Shown here: piece after piece, positions 18,883 to 27,852 of the stretch
Position numbering within the stretch: position 1 is the first letter of the stretch
Layout of the letters: the number at the start of each line of letters is the position of its first letter
Assembly: GCA_016215605.1 (NCBI GenBank)
Contig: JACRJB010000078.1
Location: forward strand, 62,001 to 126,000
Direction: 5' to 3'
Origin: Rhodopseudomonas palustris
Lineage (GTDB): Bacteria; Pseudomonadota; Alphaproteobacteria; Rhizobiales; Xanthobacteraceae
Length of the DNA stretch: 64,000 nt
Notes under the pieces: model-generated
The model's database searches: none
Seen by the model: only the letters and a program-made list of their open reading frames with translations
Told to the model about the DNA's origin: nothing
Program-made: the position numbers and the translations under genes

Positions 18883-18897
18883 TTCGAAAATATTGAA
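18883..18897. promoter_or_regulatory. Dyad between the AmiC-like gene and the marR gene
   Basis: TTCGAAAATATTGAA is a near-palindrome (TTC...GAA ends, AT-rich centre) in the 104-bp divergent promoter region, about 25 bp upstream of the MarR start and 65 bp upstream of the AmiC-like start. It may be an autoregulatory MarR operator. Confidence 0.45.
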
Positions 18898-18922
18898 CTT
18901 TCAACAATTGATGTGCATATAG

Positions 18923-19420
18923 ATGCAGCAAATGCAGCATCTGATTCATTCAAGTCGAACGATAAAGTCTCAGCCCGTGGCCAGATCGCCCCGCCCCAAC
19001 CCGCCGATCACCGAACATCTCGCTTATCTGCTCGCGCAGGCCAACCGGGAGATCAACCGGCAACTGGAAGCGCGACTGCGCGACGAGGGTGTTCCGGTCG
19101 AACAGTGGCGCATTCTCAAGGTGCTGTCCGACGGCAAGGGCCATTCGATGGGCGACCTCGCCGACGAGGTGCTGCTCAACCATCCGACGCTCACCAAGAT
19201 GATCGACCGCATGGTGTCGGACGCGTTGGTGTATCGCGTGCAGGATCCGGACGATCGCCGCAAGGTGTTGATGTACTCATCCGAGCGCGGCAAGGCGCTG
19301 ACTCAACGCCTCAACGCGCTGGCGCTCAGCCAGGAAGCGCACATCGCCGAGAACTACGGCGACAAGGCCACCGCGGAGTTGAAGCGTCTGCTGGAGAGCC
19401 TGATCGACGCGGCGACGTGA
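18923..19420 (+). CDS. MarR-family transcriptional regulator
   Basis: A 165-residue winged-helix regulator. The core follows the family plan: dimerisation helix (ITEHLAYLLAQANREINRQLEARL), helix-turn-helix and wing (HSMGDLADEVLLNHPTLTKMIDRMVSDALVYRVQDPDDRRKVLMY) and C-terminal helices. The recognition helix LNHPTLTKMIDRM is typical. No strong ribosome-binding site marks the start; ATG at 18923 is taken, but the first 25 residues are not conserved in the family and a start nearer residue 20 is possible. It is divergent from the AmiC-like gene and amidase operon, which it probably controls. Confidence 0.9.
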   Translation: MQQMQHLIHSSRTIKSQPVARSPRPNPPITEHLAYLLAQANREINRQLEARLRDEGVPVEQWRILKVLSDGKGHSMGDLADEVLLNHPTLTKMIDRMVSDALVYRVQDPDDRRKVLMYSSERGKALTQRLNALALSQEAHIAENYGDKATAELKRLLESLIDAAT

Positions 19421-19516
19421 GGGCTGCAGCGACCCGGCCGAACGACGCGCCGGGACGCTCCAATCGTTCAACTCGCATTTTGACTGCAACGGCCTGCGCC
19501 GCGCGAAGTGAGCCGT

Positions 19517-22500
19517 TCACAGATCGATGAGATCGATCCGTTGATCGGTGAGCGATCGCGCCAGATCGGCGATGTGGCGGTGATGCGTGAACAGGATGAC
19601 CTGGCGCTCCGGCCCGGCCGTTGCCAACAGCCGCAGCGTGGCGAGCGCGCGCGCGTCATCGAAACTCGCCAAGAGATCGTCGCCGATGAACGGCATCGGC
19701 TCCGCGGTGCGGCGCCCGAGTAGTGCCATCCGCAGCGCGAGAAACAGCTGGTCGCGGGTGCCCTCGCTGAGGCCGCCCACCGCCACCTGTTCACCGTCGC
19801 GACGCTGCGCCACCAGCATCGGCTGATCGTCGTCGCCATAGGCGATCACCAACCCGGCGAACGCATCATTGGTAGCCGTTGCAAACAGTTTGCTCGCGCT
19901 CGCGATCAGCGGATCCTGCACCATCGCGCGATGCCGCTCGATCGCGAGCGACGCGAGCTTCGCGGCGGCAGCGCGCAACAGCCAGCGCTCGGCGACGGAG
20001 AGAAGTTCAGCGCCGGCCTCGGCGCGCGCAGTTGCGGCGGCCGGCGCATTGCGGCCCCGGAGCAGAGCGTCGAACTGGCTCTTCTTGTCGTGATGATGCG
20101 CCGAGGCCTGCTCGATCTCCTTGAGCAATTGACTTTGGCGCAATTCCTCGCGAGCGATGTCGCCGGGCAGCAGATCGAGATCGAGGCCTTCGCTTTCGCT
20201 GCGCAGCGCGTCCTCGTCGCGTCCTTCGCTCTCCAGCAGATCGCGCTGCACAGCGGTGCGCTCGTCCTGCAGCGCATGCCGCCGCGCCGTCCGCGCCAGC
20301 GCCGCAGGCAGCGCATCGCCGGCCACGCCGAAAATTCCGCAGGCGTCTTCGAGCAGGCTTGCCGCCGCCTGACGCTCCACCAGCAGCGCCTGCCGTTTGG
20401 CGGCGCGCTGCGTGGCGTTGTGGCGTAGCCGCCTGTTGGCCTCGCTCGCGGTGCGCGCCTCCGCCAGCGCCGAGACCAGCCGGGCCAGCGAGTCCTGCGC
20501 AGAGGCGCCCTCGAGCTGCGGCGCGACGCGGCCGATCAAGCCGAGCACATCGGCATCGAAGGCCGCGAGGTCGGCCTCGATGGTGTCGACGCGATGACTC
20601 TCGCTCTCGCGCACGGCCTTGGGCAACGCCACCGATTGCCACACCGCGAGCGCGGCGTCGGCTTCTGCGGCGCCAACGCCGGCGGACAGACCGATACCGT
20701 CCATCGCGGCGGGCCAGGCTTCGCGCTGCGCGGCCAGCGCGGCTTGCGCCTCCGTCAACGTCGTCGCGGCTTCCGACAGATCGCGTTCGAGGCGCTGCTG
20801 CTTGACGGCGCGCGCCTTTGCGTCGGCCCATACGGCCTGCAGTTCGTCGACCCGGGCTTTGGCCTCACGATACAGGATCTCCGGCGCCAGCGTCGGATCC
20901 GGCGTGCGACCGACGCCGCCGAGGAATGCGATCAGCGCCGCCTTGCCGGACTCAAGACCGGCCGCGAGCGCGTCGAGATTGACCCTGTGGGCGTCGAGCC
21001 GCTCAAGCTTGTTGAGGATGTCTTCGATCTTGCCACGCCACAGCGCCATCTCGGCGGGGCTGCGCGGCGTCAGGCCGGCGGCGACCCAGCTGTTGGTCCA
21101 TGCGACGGTGACCTTGGCCAATTCGGCCTGCAGCTTCTGCAGCTTCGCGGCATCGCGCTCGTGGGTGGCGCGCAGCTCGGCGAGGCGCTGCAGCGCGTCT
21201 TCATGCCGGGTGGCACGCTCGGTGTCGGTGAGCAGCAGATCGGTGATGCCATCGATCGCCTTTGCGGAACGCGCGACCTCGGCAAAACGCTGCTGTCGCA
21301 GTGCGGGGTCCGTGTCCAGCACCATGCCCAGCGCATCGAGGTCGGCATCGCGTCTTTGGCGGGCGTCGATCAGATCGCTGCGGCTCGGCACCGCGCCGCT
21401 GCCGCGCAGGCGTGCCAGTTCGGCCTCGGTCGATGCCAGCAGATCGTCGGTCGAAGCGAGCGCATCGCCGAGCCGCTCGATCTCGCTCTCGCCGGCCTCG
21501 GTGGCATGAACGAACTTGGCGATGGTGGCGGCATCGGGCAGCGGCAGCGCCCGCAATCGATCGAGCGCGCCGGGCGCCGGATCGATCGCTGCCACGGCGG
21601 CCTCGAGCCCCTGGATCTCGCTGTTGAGCGCAGCGCTGTCGCGGCGGTGACGATCGGCCTGCGCCGGAATATCGCCTAGCGCATCGAACCGCTGCCGGAT
21701 GTGTTCGACGTCGCGCACCGCCGAATGCGGGCCGTCTTCGGCGGCGAAGGCATCGTGCTCGCTTTGCGCGCGGGCCTGCCGAGCCTCGGCATCCGTCAAT
21801 GCCTGCGTGGCGCGGTTGAGCTGTGTGATGGCATCGCGGGCGCGCGCCAGCGCCGCATCGGTCGGCAGCCGCTGCAACAGCACACCGTGCGATCCGAGCC
21901 CGAGGCGGCGGGCGGCCTCGTCGAGCAAGCGTTCGGCATCGTCGCGCGCCTGGCGGCGCCGCGGCAGGTCGTCGATCGCCTTGCGGACGGCGCCGAGCCG
22001 TTCGCGCAACGCGTCGATCGCGGCGGCTTCCGCCAGCACGCCTTCGTCGACCGCAAGTGCGGCGATCTCGGCGGCCTCGATGGCTTCGGTCGTGTCGAGT
22101 GCGGCGATGTCGCGTAGCAATGCAGCGTCGGTATCGAGCGCGGAGCGCCACGTCGCGAGCGTTTGCGGCGAGACATCGGGCAGATCGACGAGATCGCCGA
22201 GTTCGGCCGCGATGCTTTGCAGCCGCGCCAGCTTGGCCCGTACCCGCAGCGTTCGCCGCCAGCTCGCCAATGTGCCGCCGCTACGACCGTGCTCGGCATT
22301 CAGCGCATCGAGTTGATCGCGCGCCTGTTGCACAGCGGCTTCGAGATCGCGCACTGCCTCGCGTGTGACGATGGCGTCGCGTAGCGCCTTGTCGGCGCTG
22401 TCGCGACGCTCGGCGGCGAGATAGAACGGCTTGCCGGCGGATTTGCGCGGCGTGAACAGGTCGTCGGCCTCGGCCTGCAACTTCTCGCGAAGCTGGGACA

Positions 22501-22969
22501 GCGCGGTCATGCCAGCCGAACTCGCTGCCAGCGTTTCGGCGAGACGGCCGCCGGCCCGCAGCAGATCCTCGCCGCCGTCGCGCAGCGCCTGCGCGGTGAG
22601 GCCGAACTCGCGGCTGAACGTCTCGCGCGACAGGCTGCCGAGCAGCGGGGCCAGCGTATCGTCGGGCAGCGGCTGATCGTCGGCGCCGATCAACGTGTTC
22701 TTGTTGCCCTTGCGTCGCCGCGCCTCGATCAGCCGTCCGTCGGAATGCCGGAAAGCGCCACCGATACGCAGCTTGTTGCTGTCGTGGCGGAAATCATAGG
22801 GCGTGCGCCCGCCGAAGCCGAACAACAGATCGCCGATCGCCGTCAGCGCCGAGGTCTTGCCGCCTTCATTGGGACCCAGCACCACATGCAGCGCCGCATC
22901 GGGGCGAAAGCTCAGGCTGCGGTCGGTAAAAATGCCGTAGCGTTCGAGATCGAGTCGTTCGATTTTCAC
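19517..22969 (-). CDS. SbcC/YhaN-like AAA ATPase with long coiled coil
   Basis: This is a 1150-residue SMC/Rad50-class ATPase. The N-terminus (MKIERLDLERYGIFTDRSLSF) leads to Walker A GPNEGGKTS at residues 32-40; most of the middle is alpha-helical, Ala/Arg/Glu-rich coiled coil without the CxxC zinc hook. The C-terminus has the ABC-type signature VGGLSEGTRDQLFLALRMA and Walker B PFIGDDLLASFDD. This arrangement is that of the YhaN branch, which pairs with a YhaO/SbcD nuclease. The partner gene is directly upstream and its TGA overlaps this ATG (ATGA, 22966-22969). A role in DNA double-strand break or end processing is inferred from the family. Confidence 0.9.
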   Translation of the reverse strand: MKIERLDLERYGIFTDRSLSFRPDAALHVVLGPNEGGKTSALTAIGDLLFGFGGRTPYDFRHDSNKLRIGGAFRHSDGRLIEARRRKGNKNTLIGADDQPLPDDTLAPLLGSLSRETFSREFGLTAQALRDGGEDLLRAGGRLAETLAASSAGMTALSQLREKLQAEADDLFTPRKSAGKPFYLAAERRDSADKALRDAIVTREAVRDLEAAVQQARDQLDALNAEHGRSGGTLASWRRTLRVRAKLARLQSIAAELGDLVDLPDVSPQTLATWRSALDTDAALLRDIAALDTTEAIEAAEIAALAVDEGVLAEAAAIDALRERLGAVRKAIDDLPRRRQARDDAERLLDEAARRLGLGSHGVLLQRLPTDAALARARDAITQLNRATQALTDAEARQARAQSEHDAFAAEDGPHSAVRDVEHIRQRFDALGDIPAQADRHRRDSAALNSEIQGLEAAVAAIDPAPGALDRLRALPLPDAATIAKFVHATEAGESEIERLGDALASTDDLLASTEAELARLRGSGAVPSRSDLIDARQRRDADLDALGMVLDTDPALRQQRFAEVARSAKAIDGITDLLLTDTERATRHEDALQRLAELRATHERDAAKLQKLQAELAKVTVAWTNSWVAAGLTPRSPAEMALWRGKIEDILNKLERLDAHRVNLDALAAGLESGKAALIAFLGGVGRTPDPTLAPEILYREAKARVDELQAVWADAKARAVKQQRLERDLSEAATTLTEAQAALAAQREAWPAAMDGIGLSAGVGAAEADAALAVWQSVALPKAVRESESHRVDTIEADLAAFDADVLGLIGRVAPQLEGASAQDSLARLVSALAEARTASEANRRLRHNATQRAAKRQALLVERQAAASLLEDACGIFGVAGDALPAALARTARRHALQDERTAVQRDLLESEGRDEDALRSESEGLDLDLLPGDIAREELRQSQLLKEIEQASAHHHDKKSQFDALLRGRNAPAAATARAEAGAELLSVAERWLLRAAAAKLASLAIERHRAMVQDPLIASASKLFATATNDAFAGLVIAYGDDDQPMLVAQRRDGEQVAVGGLSEGTRDQLFLALRMALLGRRTAEPMPFIGDDLLASFDDARALATLRLLATAGPERQVILFTHHRHIADLARSLTDQRIDLIDL

Positions 22970-24189
22970 GACAGCGCCCCGCCGAGCAGCGCGCGCGCCT
23001 CGCTGGCCAGCCTCGCCTGCACCTCATCGGCCTGCAATTCGTCGAGCAGATCCTTCGGCAGTTTGGCTTTCACCGTCTCGATCAGTTCGTACAAGGTCGC
23101 GGCGAAGGCAGGATCGTCCGCCGCCGTGTCCAGCAACCGATCGAGATCGAGGCTTTCCGCAGAGGACAGCGCCACTGGCCGCGGCGGCAGACTGGTTCTG
23201 AGCTTGAGCTGTTCGATCCAGCAATCGTCCTGGAGCTGGAACGCGCGGGCGCGCAGATCGTCTTCGATCGATTCGCGCCGCGCTACCAGCTGATTGTGCA
23301 GCGCCGTTGCGCCGGTGAGCGTGACCCGGATCGCCAGCGGTCGGCCTTCCGCGGCATCGTGCGCTTCGGTCACGGCAGCGACGACGCGCGCCGTCACGTC
23401 ATCCTCGGCAGTGACGTCCTGCAGGTCCACCGACAGATGCGCCCAGCGCGCACCGTCCAGCGCCAGCGGCACGACCTCGACGATCCGCCCGTCTTCGACG
23501 GTGACGCGCACCGCGCCCTTGGCGCCGGTCTCGCGAATGCTGCGGCCCTGCAGATTGCCGGGAAACACGATCCAGGGATCGTCGTGGACGATTTCATGGG
23601 CGTGGACGTGGCCGAGCGCCCAATAGTCGTAGCCGAACCGCTTCAGATCATCGACGCTGCAGGGCGCGTAGCCGACATGGCCGGGCCGCCCATCAAGCGA
23701 CGTGTGCAGCACGCCGATATTGAGCCAACCGTCCCGGCGTGCCGGATAGGTGGCGACGAATTCGTCGATGTGGCGATTCGGAAAGCTGCGGCCGTGCAGC
23801 ACGACGCGCTGCGCCTCGAGCGCGAAGCTCTCGGCCTTGTTGGATGGAAATACCTTCACCGTATCCGGATAGGGCAGATCACGGGACACCACGCTTTCGG
23901 CGTCATGATTGCCCTTGACGATGAAGCTCGGAATCCCCTCGCGATGCAGCCTGGCGATGGCGCTGACAAAGAACAGACCGGTGGTCACATCCTTCCAGCT
24001 GCCGTCGAAGACGTCGCCGGCGATCACCAGGAAGGCGGCCTTGCTGGCGATCGCCTCGTCGATCAACGCCGTGACCGCAGCACGTCCGGCATTGGCAAAA
24101 CGCTCCGCCACCGCAGCATCCTTGAGTCGCAAACCCGCGAGCGGACTGTCGATGTGCAGGTCGGCAGCGTGGATGAAACTGAAGCGCAT
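22966..24189 (-). CDS. SbcD/YhaO-like metallophosphoesterase (DNA repair exonuclease)
   Basis: The predicted nuclease subunit has 407 residues from ATG at 24189 (MRFSFIHAADLHIDSPLAGL). Phosphoesterase motifs are in order: AADLHID (DxH), LVIAGDVFDG (GDxxD), VKGNHDAES (GNHD/E), VLHTSLDG and YWALGHVHAHEI (GHxH). The C-terminal third is the capping region that contacts the ATPase. It overlaps the ATPase gene by 4 bp, the usual layout for this two-subunit complex. The 400 bp upstream is non-coding and should contain the promoter. Confidence 0.92.
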   Translation of the reverse strand: MRFSFIHAADLHIDSPLAGLRLKDAAVAERFANAGRAAVTALIDEAIASKAAFLVIAGDVFDGSWKDVTTGLFFVSAIARLHREGIPSFIVKGNHDAESVVSRDLPYPDTVKVFPSNKAESFALEAQRVVLHGRSFPNRHIDEFVATYPARRDGWLNIGVLHTSLDGRPGHVGYAPCSVDDLKRFGYDYWALGHVHAHEIVHDDPWIVFPGNLQGRSIRETGAKGAVRVTVEDGRIVEVVPLALDGARWAHLSVDLQDVTAEDDVTARVVAAVTEAHDAAEGRPLAIRVTLTGATALHNQLVARRESIEDDLRARAFQLQDDCWIEQLKLRTSLPPRPVALSSAESLDLDRLLDTAADDPAFAATLYELIETVKAKLPKDLLDELQADEVQARLASEARALLGGALS

Positions 24190-24590
24190 GCAAGAGTATC
24201 CCAACGGCGCGGCACGTGGCGCAAGTGCTCGAGCTGTTGCCGAGTCTGTAGAGTGCCGGTCGACGTCATCCGAGCTTCCGTTCGGAGTCGCGCCCCATCA
24301 CCCGCTCACGCGCAGAGGAACGCAATGTGATGATGGAGAGAGTGGGCCTCTCACCCAACAACCACAACTTTTCAGAAATCACCGGCAAATAAGAGATTGT
24401 CGCAACGTCCAGCGAAGGCCGTATACGAGCGTTGTCTACCACCCCTGGCACATCATTTCAACGCGTCGGGACACCGAGAGCCCACCTCTGCTTGAGACCC
24501 GAAGCAGACGTCGTCTGGACGAGTTTCCAAGGCTTTCGCCGCCAACTGTTTCGCGGTCGACCTCTGGACGAGGTTTGACCTCGGACTTGG
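24190..24590. other. Non-coding interval between the nuclease and acyl-CoA ligase genes
   Basis: About 400 bp with no convincing gene on either strand. It holds the promoter of the nuclease/ATPase pair and the end of the ligase operon. A short direct repeat (TCTGGACGAG near 24514 and again near 24561) is present; no strong terminator hairpin was identified. Confidence 0.5.
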
Positions 24591-26213
24591 CTATCCAATC
24601 CGCTCTCGTCGAATACGAATCCCTGCGGCTTCCCGGTCCCAGGTATCGTTGGTCAGCCCCTCGTCGCGCAGCAGATTCTTCTGGATCTTCGCGGTCGGCG
24701 TTCGGGGGAGTTCAGAGACCACGCGGACATAACGCGGCACCATGAAATGTGCGAGGCGAGGCAAAAGGAAATTCAGCAGCTCTTCGGGATCGATGCTCTG
24801 CCCCGGTGTCGGTGCCACCACGCACAGGATGTCGTCTTCGGACAATTCGCTCGGGACCGGTACGACGGCGACTTCGTTGACGTGAGGATGGGCCGCCACC
24901 TCGGCCTCGACCTCGAACGACGAGATGTTCTCGCCGCGCCGGCGGATGGTATCCTTCATGCGGTCGACGAAGACGTAGTCGCCGTCCTCGTTGATGCGGA
25001 ACGCGTCGCCGGTATGAAACCAGCCGTTACGCCAGGCTTTGACGGTCGCTTCCGGATTCTTGTTATAGCCGCTGTTGAGGGTCCATGGCGCGTCGGCGCG
25101 AACGATCAGTTCGCCGGTCTCGCCTGCGCGCACTTCGCAATCGTTGCCGTCCACCAGACGGAGTTCGACGCCGTCGCGCGGCTTGCCGCAAATTCCCGTC
25201 TTTGTCGGATTCGGCCCCGACACCAGAGGCGTGGAAATCTCCGTCATATTGTAGAGAGTGTAGACCGTGACGCCGAACCGCTCGGCAAAGGCCGGCGCGT
25301 TTTCCGCCAGCGGAACGATGATCACAGAGCGAAGGCAATGCGCGCGATCCGCCGGACCGGGCGGTGTCTTGGCGATGAAGGTCGCCATCGCGCCGAGCAG
25401 CAGGACGACAGTAGTTTGGGTTTCGTTGATGCTGGACCAGAACTCCTCCGTCGAGAACGAAGCGACGAACGAAACGGAGCCGCCTCGGCACAGCATGCCC
25501 ATCGCCGGGATCGTGCCGCCGACATGAAACAGAGGCAGGTTGCAGAGATAGCGATCCTGCGCCGTCACCATGTAGAAGCCGCCTGTCCCCGCCATCGCGT
25601 GGAGTTGCGCGTAGCTGGACAGCACGCCCTTGGACGGGCCGGTGGTCCCGGACGTGTAGACGATCGACTGCACGTCCCAGGGCTCGATCGGCCGATCGGG
25701 TTCCGGCGCTCGGTCCGGTTCGCCGTCGAGCGCGCTCTCCGGCAACACCGTCGCGCTGCAGGGCCCGCCCGAGTTCCCGCCGATTTCGACGATGTGAGAG
25801 ACTTTCGCGAGATCGATCCCGTCCAGTCGCGCCATCAGGTCGGTGTGAGCGATCATCAGGCGCGCGTCGGAATTGGCGAGCACGTGCTCGAGCAGCCGCC
25901 CCTTGTAAGCCGTGTTGATCGGCACATAGACCGCGCCGAGCCAGTTGATACCGAACCACGCGGCGAGGCACTCCAGGGAGTTCGGCAACCAGACGACCAC
26001 GGTGTCGCCCTGCTTGACGCCCAGTGCCGACAGGCCGGCGGCGACCTTGCGGGCGATCGTTTCCATCTCCCCATAAGTGATCGACCGTCCGCGGTGAAAT
26101 TTGGCGTAGACCTGATCTGGTTTGAGGCGGCTCCACTTCTGCAGCACGTAGCGCAATACGCATTCGTCGCGCGCGGGCAGTCTCGGATCGCGATGCGTCG
26201 CTTCGGTGTCCAT
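24591..26213 (-). CDS. AMP-forming acyl-CoA ligase (CaiC-like)
   Basis: This 540-residue protein belongs to the ANL superfamily, activating a carboxylic acid with ATP and CoA. The phosphate loop YTSGTTGPSKG, the YNMTE motif, GWFHTGD, RMKDTIRRRGENISSFEVE and the catalytic-lysine tail PRTPTAKIQKNLLRDE are all intact. The short length and overall sequence recall crotonobetaine/carnitine-CoA ligase, but substrate cannot be read from sequence. It is the last gene of the TetR-controlled operon with the carboxyltransferase 60 bp upstream, so its CoA product is probably the substrate of that enzyme. Confidence 0.9.
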   Translation of the reverse strand: MDTEATHRDPRLPARDECVLRYVLQKWSRLKPDQVYAKFHRGRSITYGEMETIARKVAAGLSALGVKQGDTVVVWLPNSLECLAAWFGINWLGAVYVPINTAYKGRLLEHVLANSDARLMIAHTDLMARLDGIDLAKVSHIVEIGGNSGGPCSATVLPESALDGEPDRAPEPDRPIEPWDVQSIVYTSGTTGPSKGVLSSYAQLHAMAGTGGFYMVTAQDRYLCNLPLFHVGGTIPAMGMLCRGGSVSFVASFSTEEFWSSINETQTTVVLLLGAMATFIAKTPPGPADRAHCLRSVIIVPLAENAPAFAERFGVTVYTLYNMTEISTPLVSGPNPTKTGICGKPRDGVELRLVDGNDCEVRAGETGELIVRADAPWTLNSGYNKNPEATVKAWRNGWFHTGDAFRINEDGDYVFVDRMKDTIRRRGENISSFEVEAEVAAHPHVNEVAVVPVPSELSEDDILCVVAPTPGQSIDPEELLNFLLPRLAHFMVPRYVRVVSELPRTPTAKIQKNLLRDEGLTNDTWDREAAGIRIRRERIG

Positions 26214-26273
26214 CTGCGCTTCCTTCCCTCGGCCGGCGCTCGTTGCGGCGCCTTGTCCCGTGAGGCCCTGATG

Positions 26274-27827
26274 CTAAGGCATGACGCCGAACTTCGGAAC
26301 AGGCTCCGGCGACGCGGATCTGCGCGCGCGAGACAGCTCCAGCGCGTGGCTGACGCGATCGCGCGTCTGGTTCGGATCGATCACGTCGTGAACCGTGAAT
26401 CGCGCCGCGGCGTTGAACGGCCCCGTGCCTCCCGCGTATCGCGCTTCGATCTGTCGCAGCGCCGCCTCGGCGTCCGGCGCGGCTTCGATCTCGCTTTTGA
26501 ATGCGGCAGCCGCCCCGCCCTGCACCGGAAGCGAGGCGAAATCGGCGGTGGGCCAGGCGACCACCAGGCTCTGCTCGCCACCCCAGCCCGCCATCGCGCA
26601 GGCGCCGAAGCCGAACGCCTTGCGGACCACCACGGTGATCTTGGGCACCGCCGACCAGGCGAGCGCGGAGACCACCGCGAGGCCTGCGCGTAGCGTGCCC
26701 TCGCGCTCGGCCTGCGGCCCGGTCATCACCCCCGGCACGTCCTGCAGGAAGACCAGCGGGACGTGGTAGGCGGAACACAGCTCGATGAAATGCCGCGCCT
26801 TGTCGGCCGCGGCGGCCGTGATCGCGCCGGCCTGTACCATCGGCTGGTTGGCGACGATCCCGACCGGGTGCCCGTCGATCCGCGCAAAGCCGGTGATGAT
26901 CATCTTGGCGTAAGCGGGCTTCTTCTCGAGGAAAGAGCCGGCATCGACAATTCCGCGAATGACGCGGTGCATGTCATAGGGACGCTTCTTCTCGGCCGGC
27001 AGAATCGACAACAAATCGACGTCTTCGGGCGGAACAGCCGCGGACGACGGCGGATAAGACCATGCGTTCTGGGGCAGATAGGACAGGAAGCGCCGCGCGA
27101 GCGCGATCGCCTCTTCGTCGGTGGCGGCTTCGTTGTCGGCGACGCCGGATACTTCACAGTGCATCCGCGACCCGCCGAGATCCTCCTTGGTCACAGTCAT
27201 GCCGATAGCGGCTTTGACCACAGGGGGGCCGCCGGCCGCCAGCATCGACGTGCCTTTGCGCATGATCACGAATTCGCAGCCTGCCGCCACCAGAGCGGAA
27301 TCGCCGGCGCACGGACCCAGCACGATGCCCACCTGGGGCGCCGTACCGGACAAGCGGGCCAGCTCGAGGAAGTGCGTGACGTCGGGCAAGCCGTCGTTCA
27401 TCAGTTCCTGGCCGCGCGCGCCCGCGCCGTCGAGCAGCCACACCAGCGGCACGCGCTCGCGCCGCGCCATCTGGATGGCATGGAGTTTCTTGCGCGCATT
27501 GATGACGCCGTGAGAACCGCCCTTGACGGTGAAGTCCTCGCCGACGACGCAGGCCTTTCGACCGTCGACGTCGCCGAACCCCATCACGACGCCGTCGGCG
27601 GGAGTCGCGTCTTCGAGCCTGGTGACGCCTTGCGTGTAGTGCGACGTGAAGCGGCCGTATTCGCGGAAGCTCGACGCGTCGAACAACAGGTCGACGCGTT
27701 CGCGCACATTCAGCTTGCCCGCCTCTCGCTGACGGCGGAGCCTGTCGGCTCCGCCCATCGAAACGGCCTTCTCTTCCCAAGCGCGCAGCTCGGCGAGCCG
27801 CGCGTTGATCTCTGGCTTGTTCAACAA
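26274..27827 (-). CDS. Acyl-CoA carboxylase beta subunit (carboxyltransferase)
   Basis: This 517-residue protein has the two crotonase-fold halves of a biotin-dependent carboxyltransferase. The N half has RERVDLLFDASSFREYG, LDGAGARGQE and GPCAGDSALVAAGCEFVIM; the C half has ANQPMVQAGAI, LQDVPGVMTGPQAEREG and a modified GFGACAMAGWGGEQ where propionyl-CoA carboxylases have GGAYDVMSS. The family moves a carboxyl group between carboxybiotin and an acyl-CoA. A small biotin carrier is encoded two genes upstream, but no biotin carboxylase is here. The sequence departs from the propionyl and methylcrotonyl enzymes, so substrate and even direction (carboxylation or decarboxylation) are open. Confidence 0.88.
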   Translation of the reverse strand: MLNKPEINARLAELRAWEEKAVSMGGADRLRRQREAGKLNVRERVDLLFDASSFREYGRFTSHYTQGVTRLEDATPADGVVMGFGDVDGRKACVVGEDFTVKGGSHGVINARKKLHAIQMARRERVPLVWLLDGAGARGQELMNDGLPDVTHFLELARLSGTAPQVGIVLGPCAGDSALVAAGCEFVIMRKGTSMLAAGGPPVVKAAIGMTVTKEDLGGSRMHCEVSGVADNEAATDEEAIALARRFLSYLPQNAWSYPPSSAAVPPEDVDLLSILPAEKKRPYDMHRVIRGIVDAGSFLEKKPAYAKMIITGFARIDGHPVGIVANQPMVQAGAITAAAADKARHFIELCSAYHVPLVFLQDVPGVMTGPQAEREGTLRAGLAVVSALAWSAVPKITVVVRKAFGFGACAMAGWGGEQSLVVAWPTADFASLPVQGGAAAAFKSEIEAAPDAEAALRQIEARYAGGTGPFNAAARFTVHDVIDPNQTRDRVSHALELSRARRSASPEPVPKFGVMP

Positions 27828-27852
27828 CTGATATTCCCAGCTTCCAGTGAGT

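Noticed and set aside
24500-24575. Direct repeat TCTGGACGAG in the 24.5 kb intergenic region
   Set aside because: Two short copies only, with no coding, attachment-site or insertion-sequence context; likely chance in this composition.
24747-26693. A 648-residue plus-strand frame across the CoA ligase and carboxyltransferase genes
   Set aside because: It crosses two real genes on the opposite strand and has the low-complexity Arg/His/Asp composition of a shadow frame.
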